Positions 1 to 9,277 of a stretch of DNA of 23,712 nt are shown here, one piece after another. How positions within the stretch are numbered: the first letter of the stretch is position 1; each line of letters begins with the position of its first letter. The DNA comes from an uncultured Alphaproteobacteria bacterium (GTDB lineage Bacteria > Pseudomonadota > Alphaproteobacteria > Micavibrionales > Micavibrionaceae): positions 1-23,712 of the forward strand of contig CAMLJM010000032.1 in assembly GCA_946480475.1 (NCBI GenBank), given 5' to 3'. The notes under the pieces are model-generated. The model was not told the DNA's origin and did no database searches. It saw only the letters and a list, made by a program, of their open reading frames with translations. The position numbers and the translations under genes were made by a program.

Positions 1-19
1 CCTTTATGCCTTCTATGCT

Positions 20-763
20 CTAATGAAAGCGGCAACGCCCGCATTCTTTTCGATTATGGCGATTGCATAGCGATTCCGTGTCTGAATCACAAAAGTGACA
101 GAGCGTATAGGCATCTTTCATATGAATGCGGTCATCAGTAACATCAATGCCCATTTCCTTCATTTGTTTAAGGGTACGGGAAAAAGTTTCTGGCGTCATG
201 CCAAGGTAGTTGGCGATGGTCTGTTTTTTAAACGGGAGAACCAAGTCCAAATTGTCATGGCCTGCCTCAAGGTGCTTGGTCAAAAGATAATAACCCACAC
301 GCTGTAGAGGCGATTTTATATTCATGGCATCAATCTGATGTATTGCGCCTTTATAATGGCGCGTAACAATTCGGAGCAAATTCACTGCAAAATGTGAATC
401 GGACATGACCTGTGCCTTTATGGTCCTGTCAGGTATTAGCAGAAGTTTGCAAGGGGAAAGTGTCTGGACAGATATAGGGGATGTTCCACCCATGAACAAT
501 ACAGCTTCCATACACGTGTCGCCCGGGCCCAGCATACGAATAGTCGCCTCGCTTCCATCCTCATTTAACCGCAATGTTTTCACACTGCCTTCAAGAATGA
601 GATAGACACCTTCAGGCATATCACCCTGCTGGACCAGAATTTTCGATGCTTCATGTTCCTGTATGACAGAGTAGGCCAGAAGTTCATGAAGACTCGCTTC
701 GGAAAGGGAATCAAAAAGCTGGGGTTTATAAGTACTGCTAAAATTTTTAGGCAGATTTATCAT
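20..763 (-). CDS. Crp/Fnr-family transcriptional regulator with Cys-rich C-terminal tail
   Basis: A 247-residue regulator: an N-terminal cyclic-nucleotide-binding-like beta-roll (about residues 15-125), a long dimerisation helix, and a C-terminal winged helix-turn-helix. The recognition helix reads TPETFSRTLKQM. Its E-x-x-S-R pattern is what Fnr/Dnr proteins use to read TTGAT half-sites, and such boxes occur three times in this window. It has no N-terminal cysteine cluster of the classical enterobacterial FNR kind. Instead, the last 27 or so residues carry five cysteines in the pattern C-x2-C-x7-C-x7-C-x2-C, plus several His. Bacillus Fnr is known to hold its Fe-S cluster through C-terminal cysteines, so an Fe-S or metal-sensing role is plausible but inferred. 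The gene is divergent from narK1 and shares the box at 802-815 with it. ATG at 763 is preceded by a weak GGAAA. Whether it is an activator of nar genes is inferred from position. Confidence 0.9.
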   Translation of the reverse strand: MINLPKNFSSTYKPQLFDSLSEASLHELLAYSVIQEHEASKILVQQGDMPEGVYLILEGSVKTLRLNEDGSEATIRMLGPGDTCMEAVLFMGGTSPISVQTLSPCKLLLIPDRTIKAQVMSDSHFAVNLLRIVTRHYKGAIHQIDAMNIKSPLQRVGYYLLTKHLEAGHDNLDLVLPFKKQTIANYLGMTPETFSRTLKQMKEMGIDVTDDRIHMKDAYTLCHFCDSDTESLCNRHNRKECGRCRFH

Positions 764-801
764 GAGTTTCCGCGCCTAGTTTTAAGCCTTTGTTCCTGTG
801 C

Positions 802-815
802 TTGATTCAGATCAA
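802..815. promoter_or_regulatory. Fnr/Dnr box in front of narK1 (shared with divergent regulator)
   Basis: TTGATTCAGATCAA is a perfect 5-4-5 Fnr/Dnr palindrome. Its centre (808.5) lies exactly 32 bases from the centre of a GATATT -10-like hexamer at 838-843. This is the class II activator geometry (box at about -41.5), giving a predicted start of narK1 transcription near 850. It could also control the regulator on the other strand, whose start codon is 39 bases away, but I see no convincing -10 there. Confidence 0.85.
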
Positions 816-853
816 GTCACACTTCCTGCTCACATGGGATATTAGAGAAGAGA

Positions 854-879
854 GGGGGAAAAATAAAGAATTTTCCACC
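854..879 (+). other. Possible stem-loop at the 5' end of the narK1 leader
   Basis: GGGGGAAAA at 854-862 can pair with TTTTCCACC at 871-879, with one mismatch and an eight-base loop. The predicted transcription start is near 850, so the narK1 mRNA would begin almost directly with this hairpin. A role in mRNA stability or translation is only inferred. The AT-rich upper stem makes it weak. Confidence 0.35.
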
Positions 880-915
880 TGTGATTTAGAACAGCATATT
901 GACAGAATCTATCCC

Positions 916-2208
916 ATGATAACAAAAACGGACCGGAATTCAGCACTTTCCCTTACCACTCTGGCTTTTACGGTTTGCTTTGCGGTCTGGACGATTTTTG
1001 CCATTATTGGGGTCCAGATTAAGCAGGATCTGGGGCTGAGTGATACGCAATTCAGTCTCCTTATCGGTACGCCGATTTTGACCGGGTCACTTATCAGGCT
1101 CTTTTTGGGGATCTGGGCGGATCAGTATGGCGGGCGTCCTATCTTTATAACAATTATGTTGTCGTCGGCTCTTTTTACCTGGTGCCTGACTTATGCTGAT
1201 ACGTACGAGATGATGCTGCTCGCTGCACTGGGGGTTGGTCTGTCCGGTGGAAGTTTTGTTGTCGGGATAGCTTATCTTTCTAAATGGTATGACAAGGCGC
1301 ATCAGGGGACGGCGCTGGGCGTGTATGGCATGGGGAATATCGGAGCGGCTGTAACCAAGTTTGCTGCCCCGTTTGTCATGGTTGCGTATGGATGGCACAC
1401 CGTGGCCCAGGTCTGGGCGGTTGCACTCGTAGTGATGGCCGCCCTGTTCTGGATATTTACCAAGGATGAGCCGCAAATTCAGGCTCAGCGGGCAGCCAAA
1501 ACTGCGCCTAAATCAATGTGGGAATCATTGAAGCCGCTCAAGAAGCTGCAGGTATGGCGCTTTTCCCTGTATTACTTCTTTGTTTTTGGTGGATTTGTGG
1601 CGTTAGCCCTGTGGCTGCCACGCTATTATGTGGGTGTGTACGGTATGGATATCCGGACGGCGGGTATGCTGGCGGCTTCCTTCTCCGTTGCCGGGTCACT
1701 GTTCCGTGCTGCTGGTGGCTATCTTTCGGACAAATATGGGGCACGGTCGGTCATGTACTGGACATTCTTTGTCTGCTCCATCTGCTGTTTCCTTTTAGCC
1801 TATCCGCAGACCGATTATATCGTTCACGGCATCAAAGGAAATATTGAATTCAGTTTTGGCTGGGGCTTCATTCCCTTTACTGTGATTGTATTTGTCCTGG
1901 GCTTCTTTATGTCGCTGGGCAAGGCGGCCATCTACAAACATATTCCGGTTTATTATCCCAATGATGTCGGTTCTGTTGCCGGGATTGTCGGCCTGATCGG
2001 CGGGCTTGGCGGATTCTTTCTGCCTATATGTTTCGGCATTATGAATGATTACCTGAATATATGGACCAGCTGCTTCATGCTGATGTTCATTCTTGTAGCT
2101 GTCGCGCTGATCTGGATGCATATCACGATCGTCATTATGGAACGCAATCTTGAAAAATCGAAATACCTGCCGGAACTCGGGGAAGTTCCTGTGAACAGTC
2201 AGAAATAA
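916..2208 (+). CDS. narK1: Nitrate/nitrite transporter, NarK1 type (MFS)
   Basis: A 430-residue, 12-helix major facilitator protein of the nitrate/nitrite porter family, probably a nitrate-proton symporter (NarK1 type). Conserved pieces visible are the start of the first helices (LAFTVCFAVWTIFAIIGV), the substrate-arginine segment GSLIRLFLGIW in helix 2 with the following DQYGGR, and its second-half counterpart SLFRAAGGYLSDKYGAR. The open frame extends upstream to 790, but that stretch contains the Fnr box and predicted promoter, so it should not be translated. ATG 916 gives the usual NarK1 N-terminus. No good ribosome binding site precedes it, which is the weak point of this start. narK2 follows 10 bases downstream in the same operon. 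Confidence 0.93.
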   Translation: MITKTDRNSALSLTTLAFTVCFAVWTIFAIIGVQIKQDLGLSDTQFSLLIGTPILTGSLIRLFLGIWADQYGGRPIFITIMLSSALFTWCLTYADTYEMMLLAALGVGLSGGSFVVGIAYLSKWYDKAHQGTALGVYGMGNIGAAVTKFAAPFVMVAYGWHTVAQVWAVALVVMAALFWIFTKDEPQIQAQRAAKTAPKSMWESLKPLKKLQVWRFSLYYFFVFGGFVALALWLPRYYVGVYGMDIRTAGMLAASFSVAGSLFRAAGGYLSDKYGARSVMYWTFFVCSICCFLLAYPQTDYIVHGIKGNIEFSFGWGFIPFTVIVFVLGFFMSLGKAAIYKHIPVYYPNDVGSVAGIVGLIGGLGGFFLPICFGIMNDYLNIWTSCFMLMFILVAVALIWMHITIVIMERNLEKSKYLPELGEVPVNSQK

Positions 2209-2218
2209 GGAGACAATT

Positions 2219-3826
2219 ATGGCCAAAGATATTCTTAAATGGGAACCTGAGAGCGAAACTTTCTGGCAAGAGACGGGCAAAAGTATAGCCTGGCGAACCT
2301 TATGGATGTCCATCCCCTGTCTGCTATGCGGATTTGCGGTTTGGATTTATTGGAGCGTCATCACCGTTCAGATGCTTAATCTTGGCTTTCCTTTCAGCAA
2401 AGGCGATTTGTTTACCTTGAATTCGATTGCGGGTTTGGCGGGGGCCACGTTGCGTATTCCATCTTCCTTCTTTATTCGTATTGCAGGGGGACGGAATACT
2501 TTATTTTTCACCACGGCATTGCTGATCGCGCCAGCGGTCGGGACAGGGTTTGCGCTTCAGGATATAAATACACCGCTTTGGGTGTTTCAGCTACTGGCCT
2601 TACTGTGTGGCTTTGGCGGAGGGAACTTTGCCTCATCCATGTCAAATATCAGTTTTTTCTTCCCCAAGAAAATGCAGGGATTGTCTTTGGGATTGAATGC
2701 TGGTCTGGGCAATTTTGGCGTCACCGCCACCCAGATTTTGATCCCATTTGTCATGACGTTTGGGTTGTTCGGTGGAGAGCCAATGATATTGACCAACGCT
2801 TCCGGGACGTTAATCGGCAAAATTCCGGCCGGAGCAGAGACATGGATTTTTAATTCGGGATATATCTGGGCGGCGATACTTATTCCGCTAACGGTTCTTT
2901 CCTGGTTCCTGCTGAGCAATATCCGGTCAGAGCATGTTTCTCCGCATATCGGTGGCCCGCTATCATCTTTCTTTAAAGTTTCCGTTATGCTGCTTGTTGG
3001 GCTTGCAACGTCCATAGCGGGGCTTTGGCTGATTCTGCCCGAAAGCGCAAATGGCTCAGGCTTTAATATCAGTAAATGGGTTGTTCTGCCGCTGGTTATC
3101 GCCGTTACAGTTGGAATCCTGGCAATTTTACCTGGTTTGAGCGAACGGGTACGGGCGCAATATAAAATATTCTCTCATCCGCATACATGGATCATGACAG
3201 TTATCTATACGATGACTTTTGGGTCTTTCATCGGTTATTCGGCCGCGTTGCCTTTGTCTATCAAAGTTATCTTCGGGTTCCAGCATGTGACGGGTCCTGA
3301 TGGTGTGTTGACGCATACACTGGCAAATCCGAATGCGCCAAGCGCCTTGACTTACGCATGGATTGGCCCATTTATCGGAGCCATTATCCGCCCGATCGGC
3401 GGCTGGCTGGCAGATAAACTGGGTGGAGCGATGGTTACGCAAATATGCTCGGTGGTCATGGTGGCGGGGGCATTGGGGGCTGCACACTTTATGCAGATTG
3501 CCTACGCGTCTGCGACACCGGAAATTTATTTCACACCGTTCTTTCTGACCATTCTGACCTTGTTTCTTGCTGCTGGCATTGGCAATGGATCGACATTCAG
3601 GACGGTTGCTGTGGTATTTGATCGTCAGCAGGCCGGTCCGGTCCTCGGCTGGACATCGGCGGTGGCGGCTTACGGTGCCTTCATTATACCGATTGTGTTT
3701 GGTGAGCAGATTGAAAAAGGATTTCCCGAACAAGCCTTATATGGCTTCGCAGGATTTTATGTCCTTTGCCTTGTTTTGAACTGGTGCGCCTACCTGCGAC
3801 CAGGGGCAAAATATAAAAATCCGTAA
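2219..3826 (+). CDS. narK2: Nitrate/nitrite antiporter, NarK2 type (MFS)
   Basis: A 535-residue MFS porter of the NarK2 group, expected to exchange nitrate for nitrite across the inner membrane during nitrate respiration. Visible hallmarks are the arginine-bearing segment AGLAGATLRIPSSFF in helix 2, the nitrate-signature glycine stretch GLNAGLGNFGVT, and the second arginine segment GPFIGAIIRPIGGWLADKLGG. It has the longer N-terminus (KWEPESETFWQETGK) and the central inserted loop typical of NarK2 proteins, which accounts for its greater length than NarK1. AGGAG at 2208-2212 overlaps the narK1 stop codon and sits seven bases before ATG, so the two genes are translationally close. The paired K1+K2 arrangement is known in denitrifiers. 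Confidence 0.94.
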   Translation: MAKDILKWEPESETFWQETGKSIAWRTLWMSIPCLLCGFAVWIYWSVITVQMLNLGFPFSKGDLFTLNSIAGLAGATLRIPSSFFIRIAGGRNTLFFTTALLIAPAVGTGFALQDINTPLWVFQLLALLCGFGGGNFASSMSNISFFFPKKMQGLSLGLNAGLGNFGVTATQILIPFVMTFGLFGGEPMILTNASGTLIGKIPAGAETWIFNSGYIWAAILIPLTVLSWFLLSNIRSEHVSPHIGGPLSSFFKVSVMLLVGLATSIAGLWLILPESANGSGFNISKWVVLPLVIAVTVGILAILPGLSERVRAQYKIFSHPHTWIMTVIYTMTFGSFIGYSAALPLSIKVIFGFQHVTGPDGVLTHTLANPNAPSALTYAWIGPFIGAIIRPIGGWLADKLGGAMVTQICSVVMVAGALGAAHFMQIAYASATPEIYFTPFFLTILTLFLAAGIGNGSTFRTVAVVFDRQQAGPVLGWTSAVAAYGAFIIPIVFGEQIEKGFPEQALYGFAGFYVLCLVLNWCAYLRPGAKYKNP

Positions 3827-3840
3827 GAAATTACATCCCC

Positions 3841-3854
3841 TTGATTCAGATCAA
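3841..3854. promoter_or_regulatory. Fnr/Dnr box in front of narG
   Basis: TTGATTCAGATCAA, identical in all 14 bases to the box before narK1. Here it is extended on both sides by CCCC and GGGG into a 22-base perfect-arm palindrome (3837-3858). A -10-like CAGAAT at 3876-3881 lies about 31 bases from the box centre, predicting transcription start near 3888 and a very short leader. It gives narGHJI its own anaerobic promoter in addition to read-through from narK1K2. Confidence 0.85.
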
Positions 3855-3905
3855 GGGGGTGGTGCCATGAATGAGCAGAATGCAGACATATTAGGAGCTT
3901 AAAAG

Positions 3906-6900
3906 ATGAGCTATTTTATTGACCGAATCAGCTATTTTTCCCAGAAGCGCGAGCCATTTTCCAATGGGCACGGCATTACAACCGAAGAAAACCGGGCGTG
4001 GGAAGAAGGGTACCGGAACCGCTGGGCTCATGATAAAATCGTGCGTTCCACACATGGCGTGAATTGCACGGGTTCCTGCTCCTGGAAAATATATGTAAAG
4101 AATGGGCTTATCACGTGGGAAACGCAACAGACCGATTATCCTAGAACGCGCCCTGATTTGCCAAATCACGAGCCACGTGGGTGTGCCCGGGGCGCGAGCT
4201 ATAGCTGGTATATCTATTCGGCCAATCGTCTGAAATATCCCATGATTCGTAAGAAGCTTCTGTCCTTGTGGCGGGAAGCAAAAAAAACAACCTCATCGCC
4301 CGTGGAAGCCTGGAAATTAATTCAAAGCAATCCGCAAGCCAGAAAAGAATATCAGGGCGTGCGCGGGCGTGGTGGCTTTGTTCGTGTAGGCTGGGATGAG
4401 GCTAATGAGATTGTGGCAGCAGCCAATATTCATACCATTAAAGAGCATGGTCCCGACCGGATTATTGGATTTTCACCCATTCCTGCGATGTCCATGATTT
4501 CTTATGCGGCAGGATCGCGTTACCTGTCGCTTCTGGGTGGCGTATGCATGAGCTTTTATGATTGGTATTGCGACTTGCCGCCATCCAGCCCGCAAACATG
4601 GGGTGAGCAAACCGACGTGCCGGAAAGCGCGGACTGGTACAATTCGGGATTTATTATCATGTGGGGATCAAACGTCCCGCAAACCCGCACACCCGATGCG
4701 CATTTTATGACTGAGGCCCGTTATAAGGGAACGCAGGTTGTGACCATCACGCCGGATTATTCCGAGGCATCAAAATTCGGTGATATATGGCTTAATCCAC
4801 GTCAAGGCACAGACGCCGCCCTGGGTATGGCGATGGGGCATGTCATCCTGAAAGAATTTCATCTGGAGAACACATCAGAATATTTTGATGAATATTGCCG
4901 TACATATTCGGATATGCCGTTCCTTGTTAAACTGGAACAGCGTAATGGCGCCTATGTGCCCGGACGCATGGTTCGTGCGTCGGATTTCAAGGGCAATTTG
5001 AATGAAGAAAATAACCCGGAATGGAAGACCGTCTGCTTTGATGAAGCCACAGGGGACATTACCGTGCCGACTGGCTCCATCGGTTTTCGCTGGGGAGAAG
5101 AGGGTAAATGGAATATTGCCCCAGTAGATGCGGCCAGCGGAAAAACCATCCGGCCGCGCAAAACGTTGCTCGGTGTTCACGATGAGGTCGTAAAAGTAGG
5201 ATTCCCGTATTTTGGTGGAAAGACACATGAGACAGGTTATTTCCAACCTAATGCCAGAGAAGATGTTCTGGAGCGGAATATTCCTGTTCGCATTCTTGAT
5301 CTGAACGGCGAGAAGGTTCCGGTAGCTTGCGTTTTTGACCTTCTTTGCGCCCAGTATGGTATCGCACGGGAAGGTCTTGGCGGTGGTCATGTCGCCTCTG
5401 GCTATGACGAAAATATTCCATATACACCGAAATGGCAGGAAAGCATTACCGGTGTCCCAGCGGAAAAAGTTATTCAGGTTGCCAGGGCCTTTGCCAGCAA
5501 CGCCCATATGACCAAGGGTAAATCGATGATTATCATCGGGGCTGCCATGAACCACTGGTATCACATGGATATGAATTACCGTGCCTGTATCAACATGCTG
5601 GTATTCTGTGGTTGTATCGGGCAATCCGGTGGGGGATGGTCGCATTATGTCGGTCAGGAAAAACTTCGTCCGCAGACAGGCTGGGCTCCCTTGGCTTTTG
5701 CCCTGGATTGGAACCGTCCACCGCGCCAGCAGAATTCAACATCTTTCTTCTATGCGCATACCGACCAATGGCGTTATGAGACGCTTGAGCTGGATGAAAT
5801 TCTGTCGCCATTGGCGGATCGCAATAAATGGGCCGGATCGCTGATTGACTGCAATATCCGTTCGGAACGCATGGGCTGGCTTCCTTCGGCCCCGCAATTG
5901 CAGGAAAATCCGATCGATCTCGTAACGCAGGCGACGGAAAAAGGAATTGATCCAGTGGCCCATGTGGTTGATCGTCTTACCAAGGGTGATCTGAGGATGT
6001 CATGCGAAGATCCCGATAATCCTGCCAACTGGCCGCGTAATATGTTTGTCTGGCGTTCCAATATTCTTGGTTCCAGCGGCAAGGGACATGAATATTTCCT
6101 TAAGCATTTTCTGGGCACGCAACATGGAGTCCAAGGTAAAGATCTAGGGAATGAAGGGCCAGGGCGTTCCGCCGATGTGGTATGGCATGACAAGGCACCT
6201 GAAGGCAAGCTGGACCTGATCGTCACGCTTGACTTCCGCATGTCAACAACCTGTGTTTACTCGGATATCGTTCTGCCGACGGCCAGTTGGTATGAGAAAA
6301 ACGATCTCAATACCTCTGATATGCATCCTTTCATCCATCCACTGTCCAAGGCAATTGATCCGGTCTGGCAAAGCAAATCCGACTGGGAGATATATAAAGG
6401 CATTGCCAAAAAATTCTCTGAGCTTTGCCATGGACATCTGGGCGTTGAAAAGGAAATTGTTTTAAACCCAATTCAACATGATACCGCCGGGGAGCTTGCG
6501 CAGCCGGATGTCAAAGAATGGCGGAAAGGGGAGTGCCCGTTAATTCCAGGTAAAACTGCGCCCGCCATGAAAGTTGTCGAGCGCGACTATCCGGCAACAT
6601 ATGAGAGGTTCACGACACTGGGCCCGCTCCTGGAAAAATTGGGGAATGGTGGCAAAGGCATTGGCTGGAATACCGATCATGAAATCGAATTCCTTAAAAA
6701 ACTTAATGGCGAGAAACAAGGCCGAGTCAAAATCGAAAGTGATATTGATGCCTGTGAGACAGTTCTGTCGCTGGCCCCGGAAACCAACGGTGAAGTTGCC
6801 GTTAAGGCGTGGGCGGCCCTAAGCAAGATTACGGGGCGTGATCATACGCATCTGGCGTTGCCTAAAGAAGAGGAGAAAATTCGTTTCCGCGATATTCAGG

Positions 6901-7634
6901 CGCAGCCGCGTAAAATTATCAGTTCACCTACCTGGAGCGGGATTGAGTCGGAACATGTCTGCTACAACGCCGGGTATACAAATGTTCATGAAATGATCCC
7001 ATGGCGCACGCTGACCGGTCGTCAGCAGTTGTATCAGGATCATCCTTGGATGATTGATTTTGGTGAGGCGTTGGTTTCATATCGCCCGCCTATCAATACG
7101 CGAACCGTACAGCATATGCTGGACAAGCATGGCAAAGAATCGCCGACAATCCTGCTCAACTTTATTACACCTCACCAGAAATGGGGCATACATTCCACGT
7201 ATACGGATAATTTGCACATGCTGACCTTATCGCGTGGCGGGCCAATTGTCTGGGTCAGTGAAGTTGACGCCCGTAAGATCGGTGTAAAAGATAACGACTG
7301 GCTTGAGGTCTTTAATACCAATGGGGCTATTGTCGCCCGGGCTGTTGTGTCGCAACGCGTGAACGAAGGTATGATGCTGATGTATCACGCCCAGGAAAAA
7401 TTGGTCCATACTCCCGGCAGTAAAATTACCAATGCCAGGGGCGGCATCCATAACTCTGTTACCAGGGCCACTGTCAAGCCAACACACATGATTGGTGGCT
7501 ATGCGCAACTGGCATATGGATTTAACTATTACGGCACGGTCGGTTCCAACCGCGACGAATTCGTTATTGTCCGCAGGGTAGATAATGTGGACTGGATGGA
7601 ACAGCCAGCAAAAGCGGAGGCAGCTGCATCATGA
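3906..7634 (+). CDS. narG: Respiratory nitrate reductase alpha subunit NarG
   Basis: The 1242-residue catalytic subunit (E. coli NarG is 1247), reducing nitrate to nitrite on the cytoplasmic face with Mo-bisMGD. The FS0 [4Fe-4S] ligands are present as in the family: His50, Cys54, Cys58 and Cys93 (H-x3-C-x3-C-x34-C). The molybdenum ligand Asp223 lies in YDWYCDLPPSSPQTWGEQTD, matching Asp222 of E. coli. The C-terminal MGD-binding segment (ITPHQKWGIHSTY onward) is also intact. AGGAG at 3893-3897 precedes ATG by eight bases. The TGA stop overlaps the ATG of narH, so alpha and beta are coupled. There is no twin-arginine export signal, which fits the cytoplasm-facing enzyme of bacteria. Confidence 0.98.
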   Translation: MSYFIDRISYFSQKREPFSNGHGITTEENRAWEEGYRNRWAHDKIVRSTHGVNCTGSCSWKIYVKNGLITWETQQTDYPRTRPDLPNHEPRGCARGASYSWYIYSANRLKYPMIRKKLLSLWREAKKTTSSPVEAWKLIQSNPQARKEYQGVRGRGGFVRVGWDEANEIVAAANIHTIKEHGPDRIIGFSPIPAMSMISYAAGSRYLSLLGGVCMSFYDWYCDLPPSSPQTWGEQTDVPESADWYNSGFIIMWGSNVPQTRTPDAHFMTEARYKGTQVVTITPDYSEASKFGDIWLNPRQGTDAALGMAMGHVILKEFHLENTSEYFDEYCRTYSDMPFLVKLEQRNGAYVPGRMVRASDFKGNLNEENNPEWKTVCFDEATGDITVPTGSIGFRWGEEGKWNIAPVDAASGKTIRPRKTLLGVHDEVVKVGFPYFGGKTHETGYFQPNAREDVLERNIPVRILDLNGEKVPVACVFDLLCAQYGIAREGLGGGHVASGYDENIPYTPKWQESITGVPAEKVIQVARAFASNAHMTKGKSMIIIGAAMNHWYHMDMNYRACINMLVFCGCIGQSGGGWSHYVGQEKLRPQTGWAPLAFALDWNRPPRQQNSTSFFYAHTDQWRYETLELDEILSPLADRNKWAGSLIDCNIRSERMGWLPSAPQLQENPIDLVTQATEKGIDPVAHVVDRLTKGDLRMSCEDPDNPANWPRNMFVWRSNILGSSGKGHEYFLKHFLGTQHGVQGKDLGNEGPGRSADVVWHDKAPEGKLDLIVTLDFRMSTTCVYSDIVLPTASWYEKNDLNTSDMHPFIHPLSKAIDPVWQSKSDWEIYKGIAKKFSELCHGHLGVEKEIVLNPIQHDTAGELAQPDVKEWRKGECPLIPGKTAPAMKVVERDYPATYERFTTLGPLLEKLGNGGKGIGWNTDHEIEFLKKLNGEKQGRVKIESDIDACETVLSLAPETNGEVAVKAWAALSKITGRDHTHLALPKEEEKIRFRDIQAQPRKIISSPTWSGIESEHVCYNAGYTNVHEMIPWRTLTGRQQLYQDHPWMIDFGEALVSYRPPINTRTVQHMLDKHGKESPTILLNFITPHQKWGIHSTYTDNLHMLTLSRGGPIVWVSEVDARKIGVKDNDWLEVFNTNGAIVARAVVSQRVNEGMMLMYHAQEKLVHTPGSKITNARGGIHNSVTRATVKPTHMIGGYAQLAYGFNYYGTVGSNRDEFVIVRRVDNVDWMEQPAKAEAAAS

Positions 7635-9259
7635 AAGTTCGTGCGCAAATAGGAAAAGTACTCAATCTGGACAAATGTATCGGCTGCCATACATGCAGTG
7701 TAACATGCAAAAATGTCTGGACATCACGAGAGGGCATTGAATATGCCTGGTTCAACAATGTTGAAACCAAACCCGGTATTGGTTATCCGAAAGAATGGGA
7801 AAATCAGCAGAAATGGAAGGGTGGCTGGAAGCGTAAAGCGAATGGCCAGATTGAACCCAATCAGGGTAGCCGTTGGCGTATTCTGGCGAACATCTTTGGT
7901 AACCCCAATCTGCCGGAAATAGACGATTATTACGAACCGTTCACGTTTGATTATGATCATCTGCAAAAAGCGCCTGAAATGAAAACCATGCCTACGGCCA
8001 GGCCACGGTCGCTGGTAACTGGTGAGCGCATGGAGAAAGTGCAGTGGGGGCCAAACTGGGAAGAGATTCTCGGGACCGAATTCGAACACCGCAAAAAAGA
8101 TTATAATTTTAAAGACATCGAGAAGGAGATGTATGGCGAGTTCGAGAATACATTTATGATGTATCTCCCCCGCCTGTGCGAACACTGTCTCAACCCGACA
8201 TGTGTGGCGTCATGTCCTTCTGGATCTATCTATAAACGTGAGGAAGATGGCATTGTTCTGGTAGACCAGGATAAATGCCGGGGCTGGCGGATGTGTATAT
8301 CAGGCTGCCCTTATAAGAAAATCTATTATAACTGGAAGACGGGTAAAGCAGAAAAATGTACCTTCTGTTATCCACGTATTGAAAATGGCGAACCAACCGT
8401 ATGTTCGGAAACATGCGTAGGAAGAATTCGCTATCTGGGAGTCATTCTTTATGATGCCGACCGTATTCAGGAAGCGGCCAGCAAGGAGAACCCCGAGGAT
8501 CTTTATGAGGCTATGTGCGATATATTCCTGGACCCGCATGACCCTAAAGTTATAGAGCAAGCCAGAAAAGACGGAATTCCCGAGAACTGGATTGAGGGAG
8601 CGCAAAATTCGCCGGTTTATAAGATGGCGATTGACTGGAAAGTGGCATTTCCGCTGCACCCTGAATATCGCACTTTACCGATGGTCTGGTATATTCCGCC
8701 GCTCTCGCCTATACAATCTGCTGCGACGCAAGGTAAAATTCCAACCCGCGCGGATGGGATTATGCCGGATCTCGATGATATGCGGATACCCGTGAAATAT
8801 CTGGCTAACTTACTGACGGGCGGTAAGGAAGCGCCTATACGCCTTGGTCTGAAACGCATGATGGCGATGCGACATTATATGCGCAGCAAACTTCTTGAGG
8901 GAAATCCAGACACGGACTTCCTGGATGAAGTTGGGCTAACAACTGACCTTGTCGATGACATGTACAAGATCATGGCGATTGCAAATTACGAAGATCGCTT
9001 TGTTATTCCGACAGGTCATCGGGAAGAAACGCTGGACGCCTATGGTGAAAGCGGTGGCTGCGGGTTCTCATTTGGAAACGGATGTTCATCGCACAGCAAT
9101 AGTGCAGTCGACATATTTGAAAGCCCAAAGCAGACGCGTGGGCAATCAGCCAGTACTAAGGATAATCGCGTAAATACCATTTTTGAGCGCGATTTCTATG
9201 AAAAAGCTCCGCAAGCCAAAAGTGGCTGTGGTGGGGGCGGTTGTGGCAGCTGTGGATAG
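7631..9259 (+). CDS. narH: Respiratory nitrate reductase beta subunit NarH, with Cys-rich C-terminal tail
   Basis: A 542-residue electron-transfer subunit carrying four Fe-S clusters. All cysteine groups are visible: DKCIGCHTCSVTCKN near residue 12, LCEHCLNPTCVASCPSG, DKCRGWRMCISGCP, and KCTFCYPR followed by CSETCVGR. The Trp in CRGWRMC is the usual substitution that makes one cluster [3Fe-4S]. It is somewhat longer than E. coli NarH (about 512). The extra length is at the C-terminus, which ends in SGCGGGGCGSCG (C-x4-C-x2-C). This tail has no place in the known cluster set and resembles the ends of the next small ORF and of MoaE. GGAGG at 7616-7620 inside narG drives translation, and ATG overlaps the narG stop. 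Confidence 0.97.
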   Translation: MKVRAQIGKVLNLDKCIGCHTCSVTCKNVWTSREGIEYAWFNNVETKPGIGYPKEWENQQKWKGGWKRKANGQIEPNQGSRWRILANIFGNPNLPEIDDYYEPFTFDYDHLQKAPEMKTMPTARPRSLVTGERMEKVQWGPNWEEILGTEFEHRKKDYNFKDIEKEMYGEFENTFMMYLPRLCEHCLNPTCVASCPSGSIYKREEDGIVLVDQDKCRGWRMCISGCPYKKIYYNWKTGKAEKCTFCYPRIENGEPTVCSETCVGRIRYLGVILYDADRIQEAASKENPEDLYEAMCDIFLDPHDPKVIEQARKDGIPENWIEGAQNSPVYKMAIDWKVAFPLHPEYRTLPMVWYIPPLSPIQSAATQGKIPTRADGIMPDLDDMRIPVKYLANLLTGGKEAPIRLGLKRMMAMRHYMRSKLLEGNPDTDFLDEVGLTTDLVDDMYKIMAIANYEDRFVIPTGHREETLDAYGESGGCGFSFGNGCSSHSNSAVDIFESPKQTRGQSASTKDNRVNTIFERDFYEKAPQAKSGCGGGGCGSCG

Positions 9260-9277
9260 AGGCGGAAGAGGCAGAGT

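Noticed and set aside
790..915. Upstream extension of the narK1 reading frame, which would add 42 residues.
   Set aside because: It contains the Fnr box and the predicted promoter, and the added residues do not resemble NarK N-termini.
3837..3858. Strong 22-base GC-flanked palindrome after narK2 as an intrinsic terminator.
   Set aside because: The loop is four bases, but no U-run follows and the core is a perfect Fnr box correctly placed before narG, so it is better explained as the operator.
4875..5645. Long open frame on the minus strand (256 codons) inside narG.
   Set aside because: It lies fully antisense to a highly conserved coding region and its product has no recognisable pattern. 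It is a shadow of narG codon use. The same applies to the other antisense frames in narG, narH and narK2.
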